A DNA stretch of 64,000 nt, taken from Actinoplanes oryzae (GTDB lineage: Bacteria; Actinomycetota; Actinomycetes; Mycobacteriales; Micromonosporaceae). Below, in pieces: positions 35,284 to 43,714 of this stretch (positions within the stretch are counted from its first letter, which is position 1; the number at the start of each line of letters is the position of its first letter). The notes beneath the pieces were generated by a model. It was given only the letters and a program-made list of their open reading frames with translations, searched no databases and was not told where the DNA came from. Where the stretch lies: contig NZ_JAUQWH010000002.1 of NCBI RefSeq assembly GCF_030757795.1, forward strand, positions 62,001 through 126,000. Direction: 5' to 3'. Made by a program: the position numbers and the translations under genes.

Positions 35284-36094
35284 GAAGAGCCGGCGGATCG
35301 GGCTGCACGCGGTGCTGATCGTCGCCTCGGTGCTGATGGTCACGCCGTTCCTGTGGCAGATCGTCACGTCGCTCAAGACGCTGAGCAGCGCCACGAGCGT
35401 GCCGCCGACGCTGCTGCCCGAGGGCCACTGGGCCAATTACGGGCGGGTGTTCGACCTGCTGCCGTTCGGCACGCAGTTTCTCAACACATTGGTCACGGCC
35501 CTGGCCCGTACGGTGGGACAGGTCTTTCTCTGCTCGATGGCGGCCTATGCCTTCGCGCGCCTGCGTTTCCCCGGCCGGAATTTCCTCTTCGGACTCTTCC
35601 TGTCGGTGCTCATGGTGCCGCCGCAGCTGTTCATCATTCCGCAGTACCAGATCATGTCCGACCTGGGCTGGCTCAACAGCCTCCCGGCGCTCATCGTGCC
35701 CGGGCTGTTCAGCGCGTTCGGCGTCTTCCTGCTCCGCCAGTTCTTCCTCGGCCTGCCGGTGGAGCTCGAGGAGGCGGCGCGCATCGACGGCGCCGGGCCG
35801 TGGCGGATCTACTGGTCGATCGTGCTGCCGCTCGCGCGTCCCGGGCTGGTGGCGCTGGCCGTGCTGGTGCTGCTGTGGTCCTGGAACGACCTGTTCTGGC
35901 CGCTCGTGGTCAACACCGACCCGGACAAGATGACGCTGGCGGCGGGGCTCGCGTCGCTGCAGGGCCAGTATCAGACCGACTATCCGGTGCTCATGGCCGG
36001 CTCGCTGCTGGCGTCCGTACCCGTCATCGCGGTCTTCGTCTTCCTGCAGCGGCAGTTCATCCAGGGCATCGCCCAGACCGGCATCAAGGGGTGA
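35276..36094 (+). CDS. Sugar ABC transporter permease 2 (MalG-like)
   Basis: A 272-residue permease with six helices and the EAA loop ELEEAARIDGAGPWRIYWSI followed by LPLARPGLVALAVL. It forms the membrane pore with permease 1. It is the last gene of the transport operon and ends 20 nt before the convergent surface-protein gene, with no strong terminator between. Confidence 0.92.
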   Translation: MPEKSRRIGLHAVLIVASVLMVTPFLWQIVTSLKTLSSATSVPPTLLPEGHWANYGRVFDLLPFGTQFLNTLVTALARTVGQVFLCSMAAYAFARLRFPGRNFLFGLFLSVLMVPPQLFIIPQYQIMSDLGWLNSLPALIVPGLFSAFGVFLLRQFFLGLPVELEEAARIDGAGPWRIYWSIVLPLARPGLVALAVLVLLWSWNDLFWPLVVNTDPDKMTLAAGLASLQGQYQTDYPVLMAGSLLASVPVIAVFVFLQRQFIQGIAQTGIKG

Positions 36095-36113
36095 TGCCGG
36101 TCCGGGCGATCCG

Positions 36114-39100
36114 TCAGGCGGCGTGCTTGCCGGGGCGGTGGCGGCCCGGGCCGCGGTCCCGGGTGCCGCCGGCCAGGAGCCAGGCCGGGCTGCGCCCGCC
36201 GAACCAGAAGAGCGCCGCGCCGACGATCAGCGTCAGGATGCCCACACCGCCCACCGACGCGAGGTCGGCACCGGTCTTCGGCAGCTTGATCAATGATCCG
36301 CTCGTGCCGTTGTCGGCCTCGTGCACGGTGACCGTCACGGTGGCCTTGGCGGTGCCGCCGTTGCCGTCGCTGATGGTGTAGGTGAACGTGTCCTTGCCAC
36401 CGGCGTAGGAGTCGTCCGGCGCGTACGTGATCGTGCCGTCGGCGTTGATCACCGCATGGCCGTGCGCCGGCTTGCTCACCTTGACGATCGTGGCCGCGTT
36501 GGTGTCGTTGGCGCGGACCTGGACGATGACCGACTTGCCGGCGGTCACCGAGGCGGTGTCGTTCTTCGCCTTCGGCGCGATGGCCGTGGAGGTGCCGGCC
36601 ACCATCACCTTGATCGTGCCGGTGGCCACGTTGCCGTCCGCGTCGACCGCCGAGTACGTGAAGCTGTCCGCCCCGGCGAAACCGGCCTCCGGCACGTACG
36701 TGACCGTGCCGTCGGCGTTCAGCTTGGCCGTACCGTGCGCGGGCTTGCCGATCCGGGTGACGGTGACCGGCGTACCGTGCTCGTCCTTGGTGGGCAGCGT
36801 GACCGACACCGGGGTGGCCGGCTTGGCGTTCGCGCTCTTGTCCGGCACCACCGGCGGCTGGCCCACCTTGACGGTGACCGTGGCGGTCGACGTCGCGGTG
36901 CCGTCGGTGATCGTGTAGGTGAAGGTCGCCGTCCCCGACCAGCCGGCCGGCGGCGTGTAGCGCACCGAGGTGCCGGTGAAGGTCACCGAGCCGTGCTCCG
37001 GCTGGGTCACCGCGGTCACGGTCAGCGGGTCGCCGGCCGGGTCCAGGTCGTTGGCCAGCACCTTCACGGTCACGGCCTGCTGGTACGGCGTCGTGGCCGA
37101 GTCCGGCAGCGCCACCGGGGCGTCGCCGGTGACCGTCACGGTGACGGTGCCCGTCGCGGTGCCGCCGTTGCCGTCGCCGACCACGTAGGTGAAGGTGTCC
37201 GTACCCGTCCAGCCCGCGTCCGGCACGTACCGCACCTTGCCGTCCACGATCGTCGCCTTGCCGTGCGCCGGCGTGCTGACCGACTGCACGGTCAGCTTCT
37301 GGCCGGTGTTGACGTCGGTGTCGTTGGCGAGCACGTCGATGTCCGTCTTGCCGTTGCGGGCCGCGGCGGCCTGGTCGGAGGTCGCGACCGGCGGCGTGTT
37401 GCCGACGCCCACGGTCGCGGTGCCCGTGGCCTCGCCGCCCGACGCGTCCCGGACGACATAGGTGAACGTGTCGGTGCCGACATAGCCGGCCTCCGGCGTA
37501 TAGACGGCCTTGCCGTCGACGAGCGTCACCTTGCCGTGCTTCGGCTGGGTCACCGAGACCAGGGTCAGCGCGCCGCCCGCCGGGGCGGTGTCGTTGCCGA
37601 GCAGGTCGACGGTCACCGCCGTACCGGCCTTGGTCGTCGCGTTGTCGGGCGCGGGGACCGGCAGCGCGCGGATGGTGATCGTGACGGTCTCGGTGTCCTC
37701 GCCGCCGTTGTCGTCGGTCACCGTGTACTCGAAGGTGTCCGTGCCGCTGGCGCCGGAGTCGGCCGTGTAGGTGACCGTCTTGCCGTCGGCGCTGACGACC
37801 GCCTTGCCCTTGCCGGGCGTGGTGACCGACTTGAGGCGCAGCACCTGGCCCAGGTTCGGGTCGGTGTCGTTGGCGAGCACCTTGAGGACGGCCGGCGTGC
37901 CCGGCTGGGCCACGGCGGTGTCCGGTACGGCGATCGGGTTCGCGTTCTGCACGGTGACCGTGACAACCGCGGTGTCGGTGTTCCCGTGCGTGTCCCCGAC
38001 CGTGTAGGTGAAGGTGTCGACGCCCGCGAAGCCGCCCGACGGCACGTAGATCAGGTTGCCGCCGCTCAGCGTGACAGTGCCGTGGGCGCCGTTCGTGAAC
38101 GCGGTGACCGAGATCGGGTCGCCGTTGGGGTCGGTGTCGTTGTCGAGCACGGTCAGCGTGACCGCGGTGTCGGTCGGCGTGGTGGCCGAGTCGGGCTTCG
38201 CGACCGGCGCCGAGTTGAGCACGGCGATGGTGACGAGCGCGGTGGCCGTGCCGCCCTTGCCGTCGGTGATCGTGTACTCCAGGCTGTCGGGCCCGAGGTA
38301 GCCGGCGGTCGGCGTGTACGCGATCGTGCCGTCGGGGTTGACCGACGCGGTGCCGTGCGTGGGCATCGTGGTGATCGTGACCGTCAGCGGGTCGCCGTTG
38401 GGGTCGGCGTCGTTGGCGAGCACGGTCAGGGTCGTGGGCACGTTCGACTCGGCGCTGACCGGGTCGTCGCCGGCGATCGGCGCCGCGTTCGCCACGGTCA
38501 CGGTGACCTTGGCGGTGATCTCGCCGCCCCGGCCGTCGCCGACCGTGTACTCGAAGGTGTCCGGGCCGGACCAGCTGGTGTCGGGCTCGTAGACCAGCTT
38601 GCCGTCGCCGTCCACGGACGCCGTGCCGTGCCCCGGCTGCGTCGTGCCGATGATCGTCAGCGGGTCGTTGTTCGCGTCCGCGGCCTTCGGCGCCCAGTCG
38701 ATGGTGACCGGGGTGTCGTAGTCGGTGGCCGCCGTGAGGTCGGCGGCGGTCGGCGCGGCGTTCTCCACGGTCACGGTGACCGTGGCGGTGGACGTCGCGG
38801 TGCCGTCGGAGATCGTGTAGGAGAAGGTGTCCGTACCGGAGAACTTGGCCGCCGGGCGGTAGGTGATCTTGCCGCTGGTGATGTCGGCGGTGCCGTGCGC
38901 CGGCGTGGTGGCGTTGGTGATGGTCAGCGTGTCCTTGTTGGCGTCGGTGTCGTTCCCGAGGACGTTGATGACCACGTCGGCGAGGTAGGGCGTGGTGGCG
39001 ATGTCGTTCGACGCGGCCGGGGCCGCGTTGGCGACGGTGACCTTGACCGTGCCCGGCGTGGTGCCGCCCCGGCCGTCCGACGCGGTGTAGGTGAAGGTCG

Positions 39101-41483
39101 CCAGGCCCTTGAAGTCGGCGTTCGGGGTGAACACGACCTTGTTGCCGCTGATGGTGACCGTGCCGCCGGCGGGCTGGGTGACCGCCGCGACGCTCTTCGG
39201 GTCGCCGTTGGGGTCCGAGTCGTTGGCCAGCACGTCGATCGTGACCGGCTGGGCGGCAAGAGTGGCCGCCGTGTCGTCGGCGGTCACCGGCGGGGCGTTG
39301 TCGACGTTCACGGTCACGGTGCCGGTGGCGGTGCCGCCGTAGCCGTCGCTGACCGTGTAGGTGAAGGTGTCGGTGCCGGCCCAGCCGGTCGTCGGCGTGT
39401 AGGTGATCGTCTTGTCGGCGTTGACGACGGCGCTGCCGTGCGCGGGCGCGGCGCCCATGGCGACAGTCAGGGTGTCCCCGGCGTCGGCGTCGCTGTCGTT
39501 GGTCAGGACGTTGATCGTCGCGGCGGTGCTGGTGGCGGTGTTGGCCGTGTCGGCGCCCGCCTGGGGCACGCTGTTGACCCGCAGCGGGGCGGTCGCGGTG
39601 TTGTTGCCCGGGGTGTTGTCGGTGCCGGAGCCGGAGACCGCGACGGTGGTGGCCGAGTCGAGCACGGCGCTGCTGCCCACGGTCGCGGTGATGGTGACCG
39701 TGCCGGAGGTGCCGCTCTCCAGGGCGCTCAGCGCGCAGGTGATGTCCTGGCCGGACTGCGTGCAGCCGGCGGGCAGCGAGCTCACGGTGATGCCGGTCGG
39801 CAGGGTCAGCTTGGCGACGGGCAGGGGCTCGCGGTCCGTGCCGTTGTTGGTGACCGTCACGACGTACGTCACCGTGGCCGGGGCCGGGTCGCGCTGCACC
39901 GTCACCGGGGTGGCGGTCACGGCGGCGGACAGGTCGGCGACGGGCTTGTCGACGGTGGCGTTGACCACGTTGCTCGTACCGGAGATCAGGCGGCCGGTGT
40001 GCTCGCCCTCGTAGCTCATCGCGGCGACGTTGGTGATGGTCGAGCCGGACGGGGTCGAGTCCTTGACCTTCACCCGGTACGTGACCACGGTCGTCGCGCC
40101 GGTCGCGAGCGTGCCGCCGGCGGTCGCCGTGGCGCCGGTGCCGAGGCGGAAGGTCGTCTTGCCCTGCGCGCTGTCGGTGACGAACTCGCCGCGGTCGTCG
40201 CCGGAGGCGTCCGTCACGGCGGTGCCGTCGATCTTCAGCGAGCCCGGCACGTACGTCGTCCCGGCGGGCACGGCGTCGGTCAGCACGGTGTGCAGGCTGT
40301 TGTCGGTGCCCTTGTTGTTGACGCTGATCGAGTACTCGATGACGTCGCCGGGCATGAGCCGCGAGTCTCCGGTCTTGTCGGTGCCGGTGAGCGTGGCGGT
40401 GAGGTCGGGGGCGTACAGGTCGGTGGTGAAGGTGACGACGCCCGGGTAGAACGTCTCGCCGCTCGTGGTCAGCGTCAGGGTCGCGCTGGTGGCGCCGTTG
40501 GCGAGCTTGCCGGTGGCGTCGAACTGGTCGACGTCCAGGCCCATGGTGTTGACGTAGTTCGGCGTCCGGTCGGTGATCGACGTGCCGCCCTCGCTGATGG
40601 TGCTGTTGAAGAAGTTGTCGGCGGGGTTCTTGCCGTCCGTCATCGCGGTGCCGTTGAGCTTCAGGGCGTCGCCGGTCTTGCCCAGGTCGCCCTCGTAGAC
40701 GACCGTGCCGATCTTGGTGGTGACCTGGCCGGAGCCGGGCGTCAGGAAGCCGTTGACGGTGATGTCGACGCTGGTCGAGGAGTTGCTGACGACCCCGAAG
40801 CCGTCGTAGACGCGCAGGTCGCGCATGGGCAGCGAGGCGTTCTGGTACGCGATCACGAGCGCCCAGCCGGCGTGGCGGTCCTTGCCCGTGCCGGCCTGGA
40901 TGTTGCCGACCGCGTAGGTGCCGTTGCCCGCGCCGGCGACCGCCGAGGTGACGTCCGCGAAGCCCTGGAAGACCGTGGTCGCCGTGACGTTGACCTTGCC
41001 GGCCGTGACCGTGGACCAGCCGGGCGTACCGGGGACGGCGAACTTGACCTTGTTCTTGTCCGCCTCGGTCGGCGCAGCCGCGCCGCTGGTGCCCGCCGCC
41101 GTGTTCGCGCTCCAGTAGAGGCCCGCGAAGAGCACGGTGCTGTTCGCCGGCATCGCGATGGCCGCGCTGCTCGAGTTGAAGATGCCGTTCGCGCTGTCCG
41201 CACCGACGTTCTCCATGACGTAGCCGTTGTTGTTCAACGACTCGTCGGTGGTCGAGCCCGAGCCGCCCTGCGCGGCGGTGCAGCCGGTCGCGGCGGTGGG
41301 GCACACGAGGTTCACGTTGCCGCGCATCAGGATCGCGCCGTTGGCGTTGGTCCCGAACTCCTGGCCGAACGGAGTCGTGATCGCGGCATCGGCGCGGTTG
41401 ATGTACAGCGTCATGGCCACGGCCACAGCAACGACGACGAGCAGAGCGAGCACACGGTGCGGTGCGGAGCGCAGGGCATGCAT
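36114..41483 (-). CDS. Large LPXTG-anchored surface protein with cadherin-like repeats
   Basis: A 1789-residue wall-anchored protein. It has a signal peptide (start MHALRSAPHRVLALL; ATG 41483 with GAGG upstream), an N-terminal domain to about 330, two DUF11-type conserved-repeat domains (about 350-600), then about twelve cadherin-like repeats of 85-95 residues, each with a VLANDTDPNGDPLTV-like strand and a TDTFTYTVSDG-like end. The C-terminus has sortase motif LPKTG, a hydrophobic helix and a basic tail. Such repeats act as stalks or bind sugars or Ca2+. Repeats have drifted apart, so the array is old. Role in adhesion is inferred. Confidence 0.9.
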   Translation of the reverse strand: MHALRSAPHRVLALLVVVAVAVAMTLYINRADAAITTPFGQEFGTNANGAILMRGNVNLVCPTAATGCTAAQGGSGSTTDESLNNNGYVMENVGADSANGIFNSSSAAIAMPANSTVLFAGLYWSANTAAGTSGAAAPTEADKNKVKFAVPGTPGWSTVTAGKVNVTATTVFQGFADVTSAVAGAGNGTYAVGNIQAGTGKDRHAGWALVIAYQNASLPMRDLRVYDGFGVVSNSSTSVDITVNGFLTPGSGQVTTKIGTVVYEGDLGKTGDALKLNGTAMTDGKNPADNFFNSTISEGGTSITDRTPNYVNTMGLDVDQFDATGKLANGATSATLTLTTSGETFYPGVVTFTTDLYAPDLTATLTGTDKTGDSRLMPGDVIEYSISVNNKGTDNSLHTVLTDAVPAGTTYVPGSLKIDGTAVTDASGDDRGEFVTDSAQGKTTFRLGTGATATAGGTLATGATTVVTYRVKVKDSTPSGSTITNVAAMSYEGEHTGRLISGTSNVVNATVDKPVADLSAAVTATPVTVQRDPAPATVTYVVTVTNNGTDREPLPVAKLTLPTGITVSSLPAGCTQSGQDITCALSALESGTSGTVTITATVGSSAVLDSATTVAVSGSGTDNTPGNNTATAPLRVNSVPQAGADTANTATSTAATINVLTNDSDADAGDTLTVAMGAAPAHGSAVVNADKTITYTPTTGWAGTDTFTYTVSDGYGGTATGTVTVNVDNAPPVTADDTAATLAAQPVTIDVLANDSDPNGDPKSVAAVTQPAGGTVTISGNKVVFTPNADFKGLATFTYTASDGRGGTTPGTVKVTVANAAPAASNDIATTPYLADVVINVLGNDTDANKDTLTITNATTPAHGTADITSGKITYRPAAKFSGTDTFSYTISDGTATSTATVTVTVENAAPTAADLTAATDYDTPVTIDWAPKAADANNDPLTIIGTTQPGHGTASVDGDGKLVYEPDTSWSGPDTFEYTVGDGRGGEITAKVTVTVANAAPIAGDDPVSAESNVPTTLTVLANDADPNGDPLTVTITTMPTHGTASVNPDGTIAYTPTAGYLGPDSLEYTITDGKGGTATALVTIAVLNSAPVAKPDSATTPTDTAVTLTVLDNDTDPNGDPISVTAFTNGAHGTVTLSGGNLIYVPSGGFAGVDTFTYTVGDTHGNTDTAVVTVTVQNANPIAVPDTAVAQPGTPAVLKVLANDTDPNLGQVLRLKSVTTPGKGKAVVSADGKTVTYTADSGASGTDTFEYTVTDDNGGEDTETVTITIRALPVPAPDNATTKAGTAVTVDLLGNDTAPAGGALTLVSVTQPKHGKVTLVDGKAVYTPEAGYVGTDTFTYVVRDASGGEATGTATVGVGNTPPVATSDQAAAARNGKTDIDVLANDTDVNTGQKLTVQSVSTPAHGKATIVDGKVRYVPDAGWTGTDTFTYVVGDGNGGTATGTVTVTVTGDAPVALPDSATTPYQQAVTVKVLANDLDPAGDPLTVTAVTQPEHGSVTFTGTSVRYTPPAGWSGTATFTYTITDGTATSTATVTVKVGQPPVVPDKSANAKPATPVSVTLPTKDEHGTPVTVTRIGKPAHGTAKLNADGTVTYVPEAGFAGADSFTYSAVDADGNVATGTIKVMVAGTSTAIAPKAKNDTASVTAGKSVIVQVRANDTNAATIVKVSKPAHGHAVINADGTITYAPDDSYAGGKDTFTYTISDGNGGTAKATVTVTVHEADNGTSGSLIKLPKTGADLASVGGVGILTLIVGAALFWFGGRSPAWLLAGGTRDRGPGRHRPGKHAA

Positions 41484-41586
41484 GCGGGCCTCGAGATCCT
41501 GAGCGTGCGGAAGCCCCGGGCCTGGTGGCCCGGGTCTCACTGACGCTAGGGACGGACGAGAGCCGTTCAGGTGCAGCGGCGGCCGC

Positions 41587-42795
41587 TCACGGTTGCACCT
41601 CCGCCAGGTCCCGCTTGTCGCGCGCCGGCGACAGCAGCCACGCCAGGGGAGCGCACACGGCCACCACTCCCGCCGCGACGAGCGTGGCCCGGGCGCCGAC
41701 CAGCCCGGCCGCGGCGCCCGCGAGCAGCCCGCCGATCGGAATGGCGCCCCAGGACACGAACCGGACCGTCGCCATGACCCGGCTGAGCAGCTCGGGCGGG
41801 CTCTCGGTCTGCCGGTACGTCCGGGTGGTCACGCTCAGCACCACCACGGACCCCGCGAAGATCAAATTCCCCAGAGCGAAGGATCCGTACGCGAGCCCGC
41901 CCGCCCCGGCCGGGATGAGCAGCGCGCCTGCCGCCGCCGTGCCGCCGGTGAGCAGGAGCGCCCGTGCCGTGCCGACGGCGGTCGTGAACCGGGTGGTGAG
42001 CGCGGCGCCGATCAGGGTGCCCACGCCGTCGGTGGCGAGCATGAGCCCGACCACGCCGGGGGAGGCGTGCAGGTCACGCACCAGATAGAGCGGGAAGAGC
42101 GCGAGATGCACGCCGCAGACGAAGTTGACGGCCGTGGCCGCCCACATGCCGGGGCCCATCACCGGGTGCCGGACGACGTAGGAGAAGCCCTCCCGGATCA
42201 TCGCGGCCACGGGCGGCCACTTGTCCGGCCGGGCCACCCGCCGCTCGGGCAGGCTGCGCAGCAGGACCGCGGACACCAGATAGCTGACGGCGTCGAAGAG
42301 CAGGGTGGGCACCGCGCCCAGGACCTGGACGACGACACCGCCGAGGGAGGGGCCGCCCAGCTCGGTGGAGGCGTGGGTGCCCGAGGTGAGGCTGTTGCGC
42401 GCCTGGAGCTGGTCCTTGCCGACGATCTCGGGCAGGAACGTCGAGTTGGCGACGTCGAACAGCACGTTGGCGAAGCTGATGACGAGCGCGGTCACGACGA
42501 GATGGGTCACCGAGAGGGTGCCCAGCCACCAGGCGACGGGCACGGACCCGACCGCGACGGCCCGGGCCAGATCGGCGCCGACCTGGGTGCCGCGCAGGGG
42601 GAGGCGCTGCACGATCACCCCGGACGGCAGGCCGATCACGATCCAGGCGGCGTAGCGCGCGGCGGCGATCAGACCCATCTGGAACGGCGACGCGTCGAGC
42701 ACCGCGAGCGCGGTCAGCGGCAGTGCGACGCCCCCGATGGCCGTGCCGAGACCGCTGACAGTCCCGGCCGTCCACCACCGCCAGAAGACGCTCAC
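41587..42795 (-). CDS. MFS efflux transporter
   Basis: A 402-residue major facilitator protein with twelve helices, of the enterobactin-exporter-like group (FDVANSTFLPEIVGKDQLQA is typical). GTG 42795 is preferred to 42804 because GAGGTGG then falls 5 nt upstream. It is divergent from the HxlR-peroxiredoxin gene with a 62-bp gap holding a palindrome, so it is probably regulated by that protein and may export a drug or oxidant-related molecule. Confidence 0.88.
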   Translation of the reverse strand: MSVFWRWWTAGTVSGLGTAIGGVALPLTALAVLDASPFQMGLIAAARYAAWIVIGLPSGVIVQRLPLRGTQVGADLARAVAVGSVPVAWWLGTLSVTHLVVTALVISFANVLFDVANSTFLPEIVGKDQLQARNSLTSGTHASTELGGPSLGGVVVQVLGAVPTLLFDAVSYLVSAVLLRSLPERRVARPDKWPPVAAMIREGFSYVVRHPVMGPGMWAATAVNFVCGVHLALFPLYLVRDLHASPGVVGLMLATDGVGTLIGAALTTRFTTAVGTARALLLTGGTAAAGALLIPAGAGGLAYGSFALGNLIFAGSVVVLSVTTRTYRQTESPPELLSRVMATVRFVSWGAIPIGGLLAGAAAGLVGARATLVAAGVVAVCAPLAWLLSPARDKRDLAEVQP

Positions 42796-42825
42796 GGCAC
42801 CCACCTCGTCCGTCGCTCGTAGTGA

Positions 42826-42840
42826 GTTCCAATCTGGAAC
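42826..42840. promoter_or_regulatory. Palindromic operator GTTCCAATCTGGAAC
   Basis: A perfect 6-3-6 inverted repeat in the divergent promoter region between the MFS and HxlR genes. It lies directly upstream of the HxlR -10 element and is the likely binding site of the HxlR protein. Confidence 0.7.
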
Positions 42841-42844
42841 GCAC

Positions 42845-42850
42845 TATACT
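42845..42850 (+). promoter_or_regulatory. -10 element of the HxlR gene
   Basis: TATACT lies 7 nt before GTG 42858 and 4 nt after the palindrome. This implies a leaderless transcript and repression by a protein bound at the palindrome. Confidence 0.6.
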
Positions 42851-42857
42851 GACGAGC

Positions 42858-43685
42858 GTGCGGAGAGTCGACCTGGCGGATGCGGACTGCGGGATCGCGC
42901 AGGCGGTCGGGGTGCTCAGCGACTGGTGGACGTTCCTGGTCGTGCGCGACATCGCCGGGGGCGTGACCCGCTTCGACGCGCTGCAGCGGGCGCTGGGCAT
43001 GAGCCGGCGGGCGCTGACCGAGCGGCTGGGCGCGCTCGTCGACGACGGCGTGCTGCGGCGGGAGGCGTACTCGGAGCATCCGCCGCGCTACGACTACGTG
43101 CTCACGGAGAAGGGCGAGGGGCTGCTGCCGGTGCTCATCGCGCTGCAGGACTGGGGCACGCGGCACGTGATGGGCGACGGCTCGCTGACGGCCGAGGCCG
43201 GCCCCGAGGAGATCCGCCGGGTGCACGACCTCGTGGGGCGGGCGGTGCCCGGGCTGACCGTGGAGCAGCCGACGGTGCTGTTCTTCTTCCCCGGGGCCTA
43301 TGCGCCGGAGGATCGCCGGGGCTATCCGCCCGGCTACGGGGACATCCCGGGCGCCGCGGGCTGCACGCTGGAGGCGCGGACCTATGCGGCGCGCGCTGCC
43401 GACTTCGCGGCGCACGGCGTTGCGGTGCGGGGCGTGAGCACCCAGCGCGCGGACGAGCTGGCGGCGTTCGCGGCGTACGCGGAGCTGCCCTTTCCCCTGC
43501 TCTCGGACGAGGACGGCAAGCTGGCCGCGGGGCTGCGGCTGCCGACCTTCCGCGCCGGGGGCACCGAGCGCTTCAAGCGGCTGACCCTGCTGGTCGATGG
43601 GGGAGCCGTGATCCGCACCGTGCAGTTCCCGGTGACCGATCCGGCCGGGTCGGTGCGGGAAATGCTGACGAATGTCACGAGCTGA
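42858..43685 (+). CDS. HxlR regulator fused to a peroxiredoxin-like domain
   Basis: A 275-residue fusion. Residues 1-100 are an HxlR winged helix (DCGIAQAVGVLSDWWTFLVV, then RFDALQRALGMSRRALTERL). Residues about 130-270 are a thioredoxin-fold peroxiredoxin of the bacterioferritin-comigratory type: PTVLFFFPGAY, then GCTLEARTYA with the candidate peroxidatic Cys, and FPLLSDEDGKLAAGLRLP. A 13-residue insertion precedes the Cys. It may sense oxidants directly and release the promoter of the divergent MFS exporter. GTG 42858 fits the leaderless -10 element better than GTG 42822. Confidence 0.85.
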   Translation: MRRVDLADADCGIAQAVGVLSDWWTFLVVRDIAGGVTRFDALQRALGMSRRALTERLGALVDDGVLRREAYSEHPPRYDYVLTEKGEGLLPVLIALQDWGTRHVMGDGSLTAEAGPEEIRRVHDLVGRAVPGLTVEQPTVLFFFPGAYAPEDRRGYPPGYGDIPGAAGCTLEARTYAARAADFAAHGVAVRGVSTQRADELAAFAAYAELPFPLLSDEDGKLAAGLRLPTFRAGGTERFKRLTLLVDGGAVIRTVQFPVTDPAGSVREMLTNVTS

Positions 43686-43714
43686 GGGTCGCCGACCGGC
43701 GCTACGGTGGGGGC

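Noticed and set aside
36321-41543. A 1740-codon plus-strand open frame opposite the surface protein, and another minus-strand frame at 35980-41304
   Set aside because: Both are shadows of the high-GC repeat gene: low complexity, rich in Arg/Gly/Val/Asp, without domain pattern or start signals.
42822-42857. Upstream GTG start of the HxlR fusion
   Set aside because: It would place the operator palindrome and the TATACT box inside the coding region.
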